DNA of 64,000 nucleotides from the NCBI RefSeq assembly GCF_932274485.2, contig NC_065886.2:36381501-36445500 (forward strand), read 5' to 3'. The notes under the pieces are model-generated. The model saw nothing but the letters and a program-made list of their open reading frames with translations, made no database searches and was not told where the DNA came from. Both the position numbers and the translations under genes were made by a program. Shown here piece by piece: positions 34,500-44,925 of the stretch; within the stretch, counting starts at the first letter, position 1; every line of letters begins with the position of its first letter. This stretch comes from Patella vulgata. Lineage: Eukaryota > Mollusca > Gastropoda > Patellidae.

Positions 34500-35060
34500 G
34501 ATAAATCTAACCAATACTGTAACAATAACAATGTATGTATGTAGTAAGGCAGCTCTTTCTGTTTCCACACCTTCTTGTGATCGGGAGCAATTAATGTACA
34601 ATACTTAGGGGTCATGGTTATTACTGGGTAGATCGTGAGTTCCAAAACAACAAATTTCTGAGTCAATCTGTGATACCCGATTCTCTTAATAAAAATTGAT
34701 GTCTATGCGTAATAGAGCCGATTCCCCTCCGCCCTCTCTACACCTTGTGACGGTAGAAAGCAATTGGTGTATAATGCTAATCAGTGTACGAAAACATCTG
34801 ACATTGTTGGACTGATCGGGGGTTCCAAAACAACAAATATATGAGCTAATCTGTTTAACCTGATTTCCGTAATAAATAACAACATCTCTGTATAGTAGAA
34901 CAGACCTTTCCCTCCCTCTCTACACCTTGTGACGGCCGAAAGCAATCACTGTATAATACTAATCGATGTACGAACCACATTTGACATTATTGGACAGATT
35001 GGGGTTTCCAAAACAACAAATATCTAAGCTAATCTGTTTAACCTAATTTCTTTAACAGAA
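34500..35060. repeat. 183-bp unit, three tandem copies
   Basis: TTCCAAAACAACAAAT occurs at 34640, 34823 and 35006, spaced exactly 183 bp. TCTACACCTTGTGACGG(C/T)(A/C)GAAAGCAAT recurs at the same period, as does the GCTAATCTGTTTAACCT block. Copies differ by about 15-20 percent. The unit length is nucleosome-like and similar to molluscan satellite and pearl-type core repeats. Confidence 0.9.
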
Positions 35061-35819
35061 AACTCAGATAAAACGATGAATTAATTAGGGACATGAGATA
35101 CACGAAGATTGCCAATACTGTAATGACCAATGCCTACGTGGAAACTTCTATTGTCTGATGGAAAAGAGATAGTTACTTACCTCGCTAGATTAACCACTGA
35201 CATAAAACAATACACATTCCAAATATACCACATGTTGGTAGTGTTTACATATGAAACGAAGTGTAACTTGTCTCTACCTCACTAAAGTCCTGATAGACAG
35301 ACCATACTCCATATACTAGCTGACGAGAACGCGCATGCTCTAAGTCCAAACGCTTGTTTCTACTGTCGTTCTATCGCCACTAGATGTCGTGAGTGTATTG
35401 GAATCGCTGCATGAAATAACCAGCCATTCTCCAAGATCAATACACACGAGTGGACGGTGGCGTATCGACCCTATACCTACTCCCTATAAGATGTGCAGCA
35501 ACATGAAAAATGACTAGAGACCGTTAGCGTGTTTTCCACGAGAATGACGCTTTAACTGAATTGTAGGGACAAGTTGAAGATCTGTGGGATGCTGTACCAA
35601 TAAAGCATGTTGTACATTAATAGATATTATTAAGCGAACAAATAAATTATATGTAATGGCGTTTAATTTCCAGTTCCAATCTATGATTGATTGTATGATC
35701 ATATGATCATTATCTATCACAATGATCGCCAGTGTTGTTGTTATAATAGTTAAAAATGATCGGAAGATTTCCACCGCTCTGACACCTAAATATTTCACGA
35801 TAACATATGCTCCATCAGT
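35061..35819. other. No gene call; unrecognised 114-codon frame
   Basis: A minus-strand frame at 35514-35858 is hydrophobic in places (ITTTLAIIVI) but AT-driven, and it extends into the 46-bp repeat. It matches no family I know. Confidence 0.3.
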
Positions 35820-35935
35820 GACATATATTGAAGTCGATGTATTTTCATTATAGCCCACTAGATTAACGTATATTTAAGTCGATGCATCGTCCATATAGTT
35901 CATCTGAGTAACCTATATTCAAGTAGATGAATCTT
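35820..35935. repeat. 46-bp tandem repeat, three copies
   Basis: ATATT(G/T/C)AAGT(C/A)GATG at 35824, 35870 and 35915, each followed by a TCATTATAG or CCATATAG-like and CTAGATTAAC or CTGAGTAAC-like segment. Confidence 0.75.
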
Positions 35936-36034
35936 CAGATAATTGGTTGGATTTAAACATATTTTTCGCTTTGTTAATTACGTGTATTTGAATTTGAGGC
36001 TGAGTATGGCCAGCAACCGTTTAGCTTTGTCAAA

Positions 36035-36720
36035 GAAATGAAATGAAATTGGGTTTAAAGGGACTATCCCGATTTGAACAGAGTCTCAAAAATAAAAGTC
36101 AGAGTACGTATGAAACTTAAGCGCCAAAATATAGAGGAATAGTGTATCCACCTTGTCTCGTCGTTTGGACGTGAACGTCAAAATTGCTTATCCGGACACG
36201 TAACCCTTTTAAGATTTCGGGTCAATTTTTTCCTTGGGTGACCTGATAATGAATTCCCGTTCCTTTAGAGTTCTATACAGTGCATGGCCCACATGCTGTA
36301 CTTGATAACGAAAGGTAAATTTCAGCTACACATTATTTTTATAAAATAAAAGTCTGGTTTTATCCAGACACCACATAATACAGCTTGGGACATCGATCTC
36401 CATTTCCAGATTAAGACTGACGGGTTTAAGTTGTTTGAAAATGTATCACATATATTGAGTTAGTTGCTCGGCCTTAAGGTAAAGGATTTTTGGGGATTTT
36501 AACACAAAATTAAGCAGTTTTTTCTCCAAAATATTATCGGGATTGGCCCTTTAACGCGCTATTTTTCTTTCCAACTAGGACAGTGTGCTGTCATGGAAAT
36601 TTTGACGGACAGCAGCGTTTGTGACTACCATTCACCAAATTGAAACTGCCACGGGTTCTTTTACATATACGCCAACGTGTACCCCGGCGGACGGTGCCGC
36701 TGTTTCTTATCAGGTTCGGC
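36035..36720 (-). repeat. SINE-A split by a TTAA transposon
   Basis: The tail AAATGAAATGAAATTGGGTT lies at 36036-36055. The rest of the same copy resumes at 36555 and runs through GTGTGCTGTCATGGAAATTT (36585), AAACTGCCACGGGTTCTTTT (36643) to about 36720. The gap is exactly the element at 36059-36550 plus one copy of its TTAA duplication. Confidence 0.8.
36059..36550. mobile_element. TTAA-specific MITE, 492 bp, nested in SINE-A
   Basis: TTAA at 36055-36058 and 36551-36554 flank a non-coding element. Its ends pair as AGGGACTATCCCGATTT on the left and the reverse of ATATTATCGGGATTGGCCCT on the right. A TTAA duplication is the mark of piggyBac-type integration; the tip here is AGGG rather than the CCC of classical piggyBac, so the exact group is open. 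Removing the element and one TTAA restores a continuous SINE-A tail. Confidence 0.85.
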
Positions 36721-37689
36721 GTTCTACTCCAAACTTTCTTGGCTACTAAAGCATGGGATCAAACTCATCTGAACCATCATCTGAAAAACTTCCCCACCGC
36801 TACTCCAGAAAATTTGGTGAATATTCATGATTTGAGGCGAAAGGATTTTAGAGCTAAGGGGTTGCGGTTACATTGAAATGTAGGGCAGAGAGTTGCATCC
36901 TTGTTAGTATGCTACTTCCAATTTGTGTATTTCAAGATTGTCATGGTGAACCCCATATGCGCGCTTGAGCAAGATGAGCAAGAGGTTGCCACACATTGTT
37001 CCCTGATCTATTTCGGTAAAGAAAATATACGAGAATTAATATTCGAGTCGATGGGGAAATTAATGGTGTACTATTGCCAGATAGCTGACACCATTGCAAT
37101 TGCTTATCCAGTCGCAAAGTCGGGAGATAACTCTAATATTTGTGTATGTGAATGCAGACCACCGACACTTTACGTGTTCTGCATTGTCCTCGTTTTGATT
37201 ATAGCTGACAGGAGGGCGAACAACCAGGCCAGTAGCCAGCTCGGTGGCTGAGGAGGGGCAGTGAAGCTTTTATGGGGGGCACAGTCCACAGTAGGTACTT
37301 TAGAGCTATGGTCGGCAACTTATTTTTCGTGGGGGGGGGGGGCAAAACATTTTTTCAAGGGGGAATTGCACCCCTTCCCCCCTATCCTTCCCACCCGCTG
37401 GCTACGGGCTTGCGAATAACAGGTTAATATTTTTAAATATAGTTAGTTTTTACCCATAGAGTCGATATCTATGATTTTTACGGTTGCCATGGAAACCAGG
37501 AGAAATAACTATTATAGCCCGTTTTGAAAATCGCAAAAGACCGATTTCATAATGTCGATAAAATTACCTTTCTAACCATACCAAGTAACGCTTGTTCTAT
37601 CATAGGTAGGGGTATCGGAAAAAATATGGGCTTAAACCGCTAGCCTATTACATCTTGTCAAAACTTCAAACACTGATAATTTCTCTCAG
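36721..37689. other. No gene call
   Basis: A 116-codon plus frame at 36901-37251 is cysteine-containing but unrecognised. G-rich and C-rich runs lie at 37329-37384 (a G run at 37331-37341), close to GGCTACGGGCTTGCG, a motif of a type often seen at ends of invertebrate repeats. Confidence 0.3.
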
Positions 37690-37800
37690 TAAAAGTAATT
37701 TGAATTAAATTTTCAATATATTCATTTTTCAATATCTATTTTATAAGGAATATAGCAAAAACGGCTTGCGCTTTATACAAATCTTACATAATGCATTCTG
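37690..37800. mobile_element. Relic of the TTAA MITE family
   Basis: TTTTCAATATATTCATTTTT at 37719, TATAGCAAAAACGGCTTGCG at 37751 and AATCTTACATAATGCAT at 37780 match the right part of the element at 38825-39180. The tip and left half are gone or unreadable. Confidence 0.55.
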
Positions 37801-38030
37801 GATGAAACTTACACATAGAGGTCGAATTTTGGAGTGCATTCAGTTGTAAATGTTTTAATTTGAATTTTAGTTCACCTCACTTCACATGCCACGTCACAAT
37901 AATCAAGATCTTGGCCATTAATATCGTCACAATAATTACACGTTAACAAACCAAGCGAAGACTAACAGAGAATGGACACCTAGAAATTAGTATAGGAAAT
38001 AATGTGCCATGTTAACTATTTATTATGTGT

Positions 38031-38162
38031 AGGATAAAGCACGAAACTGAGGTTATGCTGGGGAAAGAAAAACTGAAGAAAATAACCGGCCTCGGTTTGT
38101 CTGTCGATGGTTTTTTTCTTAAGTCTTTCTTTCCCAGCATAACCGAAGTCGAGGACTTTATC
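38031..38162. repeat. 131-bp hairpin-forming inverted repeat
   Basis: Arms of about 51 bp (38032-38082 and 38111-38162) pair around a 28-base loop. GGTTATGCTGGGGAAAGAAA on the left matches the reverse of TTTCTTTCCCAGCATAACC on the right. Identity between arms is roughly 80 percent. It accounts for the similar open frames seen on both strands. Could be a foldback MITE; only one copy is in the window. Confidence 0.8.
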
Positions 38163-38453
38163 TTGCTTATAAACCGTTTACATGTACGCAAGATGAGAAT
38201 ATCCCAGAATTCCCGCAAGAAAAACCTTACATCATGTTTTCTTATGGAAAAAACCTACCCTGGAAGAATAACCCGTTAAGGGTTTAAAGAAAAACTTTCA
38301 GAAGAATAACCCTAAATTTCCCTGTATATATCCAAAACCGTCCCCAAAGATCAAAGAGATTACTGTTACATGTTTATAACGGGCATAAAATCCACCTGTC
38401 CGGATAGATTGTGGTCCTAGAGTGGTTCCAATAGTGAGTGCTCACTTCGACTG

Positions 38454-38740
38454 TTAGTAAATATCACGCGACGGACTACAACCACAACCGGCGATACCTA
38501 GCGGATTGAAACCACAATCGGCAATACCTAGCGGACTACAACCAAACTCGGCGATACCTACCAGACTACAACCACAACTGGTCATACCTAGCGGACTACA
38601 ACCACAATCGGTGATACCTTGCGGACTACAGCACAAATGGTGATACTTAGCGGATTTCAACCACAATCGGCTATACCTAACGGACGATAACCACAACTGA
38701 CGATACCTATAACACCAATCGGCGATACCTTGGAAAAATA
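38454..38740. repeat. 30-bp minisatellite, about 9 copies
   Basis: Unit ACCTAGCGGACTACAACCAC plus AATCGGCGAT. The unit is a multiple of three, so it yields a repetitive open frame on the minus strand (G-I-A-D-C-G-C-S-P-L repeats). This is a repeat artefact rather than a protein. Confidence 0.9.
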
Positions 38741-38824
38741 CCAAATTGTTTTCAAACTGCACCCCGTCTATTACACAACGCAAGCGTAGTAGCCACTCAG
38801 TTTATAGCAGTATCGCTGGATTAA

Positions 38825-39180
38825 AGATGCATTATACGAGCTAATGTTGTAGTCCATTGCAGGTCTTTCCTTGGGCCTTAAATATTATATAAAACCATAA
38901 TCAACCCTCGATGTCATCGGATGCTCTAGATTTTCAACCGATTTAAAAACGATTGGCGGTTAATGTTTTAATTGAAAAATGGATAATAGAGACTTTGTTT
39001 ACTATCGGAACAACGGCAGCAATGACAATCGAGACTCCACTATTTTCCAAACAGCCCTAAAGTTGCTCAGAATGAAGTAATTTGACTGAAATTTTCAATA
39101 TATTCCTTTTTCATTATCTAGTTTTTAACTGTTATAGCGAGAAGTGTCAGCTCTTTATCTAAATCTTACACAATGCATCT
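38825..39180. mobile_element. TTAA-specific MITE, 356 bp
   Basis: TTAA lies at 38821-38824 and 39181-39184. The ends pair as AGATGCATTATACGAGC and the reverse of AATCTTACACAATGCATCT. Related copies are at 10555-10916 and 37690-37800. No coding capacity. The TIRs differ from those of the 492-bp element at 36059, so these are two families with the same target choice. Confidence 0.85.
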
Positions 39181-39184
39181 TTAA

Positions 39185-39644
39185 TACAGATGAAAAAAAT
39201 CCATAAAAGTTTAAAAAGAAATAAATAAAAAAGAAATCAATGGACAGAAACATTTCCTATGGTGGCTTTCAATGTTGTGCAAATTTAAAATCGTAGCAGG
39301 TGCCCTTAACGCACGTCACAATTCACATAGTGTTGGTTTAATTAACATCAGTGGTCTCAAAATATCCGCCGAGAGGAAAATTAGTCACGAAACCGGCTTG
39401 CAACTTTTTGTCTGCTTTAAAACGATTCTTCTCGAAGATTTTAGTTTTTTTTATGTTTGGATATTATTAAAAGCTTTATCAAACACTGTTTGTGATTTTG
39501 GCTCTGTCGTTCCGTATTAGACCCCTGAGAATGACTCTGAGTGTTCTCGAGTGTAAGTATCATACTATGGTATTGGTCTTTGAATTAACCCGTTTATAGC
39601 GGCAATATGTGGTCTACATTTACTCAAATTGTCCTGTAAACACA
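39185..39644. other. No gene or recognised repeat
   Basis: An 82-codon plus frame at 39272-39520 is unrecognised. Confidence 0.35.
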
Positions 39645-39712
39645 TTAAATTATCTGTGAAAACGGAATTGTCTGTGGACACAGAATTGTCTGTGAACGCA
39701 TAATTGTCGGTG
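39645..39712. repeat. 22-bp tandem repeat, 3 copies
   Basis: AATTGTCTGTGAACACA-type units, with ATCTGTGAAAACGG and GTCTGTGGACACAG variants. Confidence 0.75.
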
Positions 39713-39771
39713 TCGTTTTAAATGACCTGTAACGAAAACAAGTAATTGCGCTATATTTGTTAAATATAATT

Positions 39772-39978
39772 GGCCCTGTTTGACTTGTCCATACCGGCGC
39801 ATACCGGTTGACCATAGTTCGGCAATATTAGCGGCGAGGTCACTTGATTTAACCGGAAGTCTACAAAAGTTCGGCTGCGGCGTATACCAAATGCTTTGGT
39901 GGTAGCGGCGAATAGCACTTGACCGGCGTGCGCCGTCTGCAAACCGTCTCGCCTATCGGCGGAGAAATCAAACAGGCC
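39772..39978. mobile_element. Small GC-rich terminal-repeat element, possible MITE
   Basis: GGCCCTGTTTGACTTGTCC at the left is answered by the reverse of GGAGAAATCAAACAGGCC at the right. The 207-bp interior is clearly GC-richer than the flanks, with repeated ATACCGGCG motifs. No target-site duplication is obvious and no second copy is in the window. Confidence 0.55.
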
Positions 39979-40454
39979 CTCGGTGTTCATTCCCGGTTAG
40001 ATGTTTGTTGGAATCATATAAAAACTTAAACTAAAGCATTTGAAAATTACAGCCTTTGCTTTGGCCCATAGCTAAAGTCATTTTGGGGGAATATCGGAGT
40101 TAATCGTTGATGTAAATTATTTTCTAAAATTAAAGAACAAGTTGTTTGATTGGGAATTGAAGTGATAATGATGCTTTTGTTGATAGTCCAGACTCATTAC
40201 CACACAGACAGGCAGGGCCATTATCAAGTTTATTTATAATACAAATTGTTACGAGTCCCGACCCCAGACAATCCTCCCGTTGGATTGTTGTCCAGACTCG
40301 TTACCCCAAGATGACCACCAACTTGATTAGCTTTATATAATATGTAATTATTTACATAATAAATATAATTAAAGTTGATTTATTCAATCAACCAGAAAAT
40401 GTCTCGACTCTTTATAAAAATGTTAAACGTATCATGACATTCATTCCGGCAAAG
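39979..40454. other. No gene; imperfect duplication near 40186-40330
   Basis: GTCCAGACTC(A/G)TTACC followed some way on by A(C/T)CAAGTTTATTTATAATA or CTTGATTAGCTTTATATAAT occurs twice about 104 bp apart. Confidence 0.45.
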
Positions 40455-40498
<44 letters not shown>

Positions 40499-40722
40499 GA
40501 GTGGGTGGGTTAACGTCCACTGAACACAAGATAGGTCATTTCGGCACTGACATTTGGTAGAATTTCATTTCAATAATTCGCGTGCGTGTAGGGGTCTTAG
40601 TAGTTGGAGCAGACCGTAGGGTCTGAAGAAAACCCACAAGGTTAGACAGGCGATCCTACTCCTTATCACTTACGAGTGTCGGATCTACAGCTCACGCGGT
40701 TGACCATTCACCCCCTCCCCAA
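40455..40722 (-). repeat. SINE-B, full length
   Basis: (GA)n tail at 40459-40495, GTTAACGTCCACTGAACACA at 40509, TTTCAATAATTCGCGTGCGT at 40568, GAAAACCCACAAGGTTAGAC at 40628, head near GCGGTTGACCATTCACCCCC. The CTCCGGTTTCC core is strongly altered, so it is older than the copy at 8608. Confidence 0.9.
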
Positions 40723-41324
40723 GATGAAAGATATATTGAACATTCTCAGTCAAGAATGCGAGCAAATTTTGTCAAATCTTCATGCAGTTCTACTATTGTA
40801 CTGCATATGTAACCCTCCTTGTGCACATTATCACAGTTCAGAAAGTCGTGGATGGATAAAAGTCAACGCCACGTCCAACCAATTGTTCCCCAGGCAATGT
40901 GTTCCATGCAGGAAAGTGGAACGATTAAACACTAATAATTATGGATCGGTACTTTGTACCGCCAATTTCATTGTTTACATGCACCTCGCTTTCTTTTAGT
41001 CAAACGACCACAGACAGTTTCGTTCCAAGATTACCGACCGAAAGTTGTTACTCTCGCTTTATCACTTCAGATGCTGAACGTTTTGGCCACAGGCGGATCA
41101 TAAGGGAGGCCATCGGTGCCACCGACACCAAAAACAGCGACCAGTACCACAAGTCAACTTTGTATATAAATTTAATGTTTATTATGTATTTTTTATATAT
41201 TTAAAACTAGGAAATACCACGAAACTAAATTTCCATCATACTAGGTCAGTGCTTATGTGAAGACTTAACCTCTGCCCACAATTCTTAAACCTAACCGGTT
41301 GACTCCTACTTAAGCTTTGTGGCC
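40723..41324. other. No gene call; possible coding remnant
   Basis: Plus frames at 40676-40999 and 40941-41204. The second has an R-R-I-I-R-E-A-I segment that is loosely like endonuclease ends of some retroelements, but too short to assign. The sequence GACCACA(G/C)ACAGTTTC recurs near 41572, hinting at a shared repeat. Confidence 0.3.
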
Positions 41325-41485
41325 TAACATCTTAACATCTACGGTCTTGCCTTCTACGGCCTGAACATCTACGTTCTTATCTTTTACGGCCTTAACATCT
41401 ACGGTCTTAACTTCTACGGCCTTAACATCTGCGGTCTTCTCTTTTACGGCCTTAACATCTATGGTCTTAACCTCCGTGCCCTTAA
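41325..41485. repeat. 30-bp minisatellite, about 5 copies
   Basis: CTTAACATCTACGGTCTTAA plus CTTCTACGGC, with small changes. Confidence 0.9.
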
Positions 41486-42160
41486 CGTCCGATTATACCC
41501 CATGATTGAGCGAGGTAGGGAAAGACCTAAATACCGAAGGCTTAGGGGTAGCTTACGTGAATTGACAACCAACGACCACACACAGTTTCTTCGCAGCACC
41601 AATCACTGGCACCGGAAGACTGTTATTCTGTGAATCAAATATATCAGTTAGAAGTAGAACTACGACCACAACAAAAATCTGTTAGTTATGAGACGCCCTA
41701 TCTAGTGTTTCTACTACGAACAGTAGATTTTGTAATTCCGGATTTTGTTTACGACTCGAGCACATCATATACCTTTGTAAATTAGTTAATAATTGTGAGC
41801 ATTGTCAATGGCATTAATAAAATTAGATTATAATCATCATTTTCAGGACAGTTTACGACTAAATGTCATACGCAACACCAAATTATCGTTTCAATTCCAA
41901 CATAAATTTCGAGGAAATCTCGGTAGCTTTATTACCCCTTATACCATTAACAAAATTTAAATTACTGAAAAAATAAATTTTTATTTCAGTTGTAACACCA
42001 CTTGAATTTATATTCACTTGTGTGAGGTTACGAGGTAATATTGAAAGTAAATCGTACCCTGTTGTATTTGTTAGCTATCCGTGGTTATAAATATCGAGCG
42101 ACTCTAGTTCTACTGAAATATATATTTTTGTTATATTTATTGTAATTGTGGAGGAAAATA
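41486..42160. other. No gene or recognised repeat
   Basis: AT-rich after about 41740. Confidence 0.4.
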
Positions 42161-42440
42161 AAATGAGGTTTGATGTTCTATTTTACTGCACCGACTGAGT
42201 CAATGAATACGGGCATTGGCCATACGGTTTGCTATGAGGGAATTTGTGTCCGGTCAAATTTCCCTCATAGCAAACTCACTCTATGAGGACGGGCGTACGC
42301 CATAGAGTGAGGCTGCTATGAGGGAAGTCTGACAGGACACAATTTTCCTCATAGCACACCGTATGGTCAATGCCTGTCTTCATTAGCCCAATCGGTGCAT
42401 AAAAGTAAAACTTTAAACCCTATTCCGTGTCATTTCATTT
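42161..42440. repeat. Four-part SINE-A foldback (minus, plus, minus, plus)
   Basis: Outer arms of about 93 bp: a minus-strand SINE-A 3' end at 42161-42253 and a plus-strand one at 42334-42426. They are inverted relative to each other and about 80 percent alike. Between them sits a second, tighter inverted repeat, also SINE-A sequence: TTCCCTCATAGCA-AA-CTCACTCTAT at 42260-42284 against 42302-42326, 23 of 25 paired, around a 17-base loop. The whole 280 bp can fold as a nested hairpin. Confidence 0.85.
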
Positions 42441-42829
42441 CCAAACTTACTCATAGGTATAGGTTATTCATACGTGTAGCATCTCGTATCACTTTTTGCT
42501 TATTTCACTGACAAATAATTTTGTACTCGTGTGTGCGTACTGTTCTATATATGGAAATAATAACGTATGCTAAAGAACGTAAAGCTCTATTTTTTGGAGA
42601 GCTAGCAAGCATGCATACTCAATACGAGTTTCCCGACATTTTAAGTCCTAAATGGATGCTTTTAGTCGAAAGCACTAAGGCACTAAGAATAGTTCGAGAA
42701 TTTTGAGAAGTACATGTAAATATTCTGTTCTTTTCTAATGAAATTAGTAATAGACGAAAGTGGGTCTAAAAGCACATATTATTACTGTTATGTGAATGTA
42801 TGTAAAGTGATTTATATTCAATTTTAAAG
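42441..42829. other. No gene or recognised repeat
   Basis: A 61-codon frame at 42521-42706 has no recognisable content. Confidence 0.35.
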
Positions 42830-43125
42830 AAATGGATGGTAATTCCTAACGACAGTCGTTTACACTACACGGTTTTTTAAATATTTATTTTATCGTTTGT
42901 GAATATGACATTACTAATTACGTCAGTATTGTCTCGTGGGATATGGTTTTCTTTGTTCATTACAAATTCCGCCCGAAATCATAGAGTACACGACTGATGT
43001 ACTGATTTTAATATGTTCATTGTGTCTTAAATATTGGATATTGGGATCCTATATTTTCTTGGAAAGATAAACACGTCAACATTGATTAAAATGGGCCAAT
43101 AATGAATTCTTAATTCGCGTTTTTA
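42830..43125 (-). repeat. Dispersed repeat DR3, copy 2
   Basis: Inverted relative to 23030-23340. Shared blocks read here as TCATTACAAATTCCGCCCGA, GTGTCTTAAATATTGGATAT and TTGATTAAAATGGGCCAATA. Confidence 0.75.
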
Positions 43126-43439
43126 ATTTCGAATATTATGATCCGAAACATATTTAGATAGAGGTTTAGTCCTTTTAAAGTTCTTTTCGGGGACAAAACA
43201 ATAAATTATAAGGAAGAGATGTAACATCTGTCACTGAAAAGTTATATTTATTAGACTAGGTTTTAGAAAAATAAAAATAATTGAATTATTATTCGTGTCA
43301 TTGTTTCAATCATGACAAATAATCAGAAAAACGAACAGTTTGCTCCTTGATTACACAATAGCTTGTAATTCTGTCAAATAAATAATATAAAAAAAAACAC
43401 AGATGTTTACGACAGGGTTGACTTAAAAGAATAAGATAA
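43126..43439. other. No gene or recognised repeat
   Basis: AT-rich. Confidence 0.4.
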
Positions 43440-43520
43440 GGGAGACACGGCGAATCAGTGAATAAGACGCTGGCTCGCTAACCAGGAGGTGTGACACTAT
43501 CCTGTGTCGCGGCACCAAAT
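43440..43520 (+). repeat. SINE-A head only
   Basis: GCGAATCAGTGAATAAGACG at 43449 and CTGGCTCGCTAACCAGGAGG at 43470, then unrelated sequence. A 3'-less fragment, so it is a truncation after insertion rather than a normal 5'-truncated retrocopy. Confidence 0.75.
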
Positions 43521-44216
43521 AAAAACGCCTGTGGCACTACGGGGTAGATGTGACTATCCTGGTCACGGACTCGTCTAGGACTTTCTTCGACTTCACGTTG
43601 TGATAACTATTTCCAATGATCAATTAAGTCTAAAACACTGTTTATGTTGTTACTATGTTTATATATCAAATACAGAAAACTACAAAGGTTAAATACAGGA
43701 AACTACAATATCTACAGTCTGAGTTTAATATCTTTTCTAACTCAGACCAGAACGGCTTAAACGTGGCAAGAGTCACACACTTCTTGATAGTTCTACGTAA
43801 GGCTCGCGCTAGGATGATGTGTTCACCGTAGCCTCTAAGCCGACGAGGCTATGGGTATTATGTTCCCTTGAGCTCTGAATGATGTCTGAGGGTAAATCAA
43901 ACCAGTTCTCTGCTACAGAAAGTATAATGCGTCATCTATTAGGGCGGGACACTTACCATTTTTGTGTAAGTGTTTCGTATAGGCACCGTTTTACGTCAAC
44001 ACTATTCTAGTTAATTGTACTAATCCGTGCACGAGATGACTGAACTATAGTACCCTTCTTCCAGCAATGGATACTGACATAACTGTCGGTGAGTTAGTCT
44101 AAGATAATAGTAGAATAATGCAAGCTACTTCATTACCCTAGTTTTCGCCACACATCTTGTTAGTAACGAATTTCGTTATTAAACAGAACATCTTTCTTAG
44201 AACCCTTATAATATTA
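43521..44216. other. No gene or recognised repeat
   Basis: TGTGACTATCCTG-like sequence occurs twice near 43494 and 43550; repeated (A)CTACAA(A/T)...TACAG(G/A)AAACTAC is near 43675-43710. Confidence 0.4.
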
Positions 44217-44440
44217 CAGAGGTCTCGGGTTCGCTTCCGTTGTTGGCCGAGGAAGTTCCTCGGGATTTTCAAGCGCGGTTTCCCCATTATCAAAGGTGCA
44301 GGACAGAGAACCTGGCAAGGAACGGTGTATAGTCGTTCAGATGGGACGGTAAATCGAGGCTGCTTGTACACATTGACGTACATGTAAAGAATCCTTGACA
44401 GTTTTAATTCGAAATACATGTAATTTCATTTCATTTCACA
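44217..44440 (+). repeat. SINE-A, right third deleted
   Basis: B-box region TCTCGGGTTCGCTTCC at 44222, TTGGCCGAGGAAGTTCCTCG at 44243, GTATAGTCGTTCAGATGGGA at 44327, then AATTCGAAATACATGTAA joins directly to the TTTCATTTCATTTC end. Confidence 0.9.
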
Positions 44441-44575
44441 AACATTCCAAAGTAGAAATTATATCAATATAATGAGGTAATAATTCTGCCTGAGAAATTT
44501 TGTCGGTATTTTCCAACCTGAATTGACCTTGTCACTGGTAATGCAATATGGCTGACAATCTAGCGTACTTGGATA

Positions 44576-44782
44576 GGCCAATCTATTCAAAATTAGATTA
44601 TAATTTCCTTTCGATTATTTTGCTGATTTTTAACCGACATTATTGATGGAGTGCAACATCAAAAACAAAATGAAACGGAACCTATATTTTATTTTATAGT
44701 GAGATTGATGGATGTTTTCAGTTTTTACAGAAATACGATATTCTTTTTATTGTGTCCCCAAGATTGTATGAACCTTAATGTG
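44576..44782 (-). repeat. Dispersed repeat DR2, copy 2
   Basis: Inverted copy of 7599-7813. It reads GGCCAATCTATTCAAAATTA at 44577 to CCCAAGATTGTATGAACC at 44758. Confidence 0.75.
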
Positions 44783-44807
44783 ATACTAATAAGTCAGTGA
44801 TGATAAT

Positions 44808-44925
44808 ACAACCGAGGGACCCGGAGAAAACCCACGAGGTTGGACAGACCAAACTACTCCTTGGCTCAATGACAAATCTTACGAACTAATGCGCACGCGT
44901 TAATCCCCTGTGACTGAAACCCTCG
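44808..44925 (-). repeat. SINE-B 5' half
   Basis: AGGGACCCGGAGAAAACCCA at 44815, GAGGTTGGACAGACCAAACT at 44837, head with GGCTCAATGACAAATCTTAC at 44863. Confidence 0.8.

Noticed and set aside
35514-35858. Membrane protein gene
   Set aside because: Hydrophobic stretch follows local AT composition; no family match, and the frame overlaps a 46-bp tandem repeat.
38454-38783. 109-codon minus frame with repeated G-I-A-D-C-G-C-S-P-L
   Set aside because: Produced by a 30-bp minisatellite whose unit length is a multiple of three; unit changes look neutral and no start or signal context supports a protein.
40941-41204. Possible GIY-YIG endonuclease end of a retroelement
   Set aside because: The R-R-I-I-R-E-A-I resemblance is a few residues only, and no upstream reverse-transcriptase motif was found.
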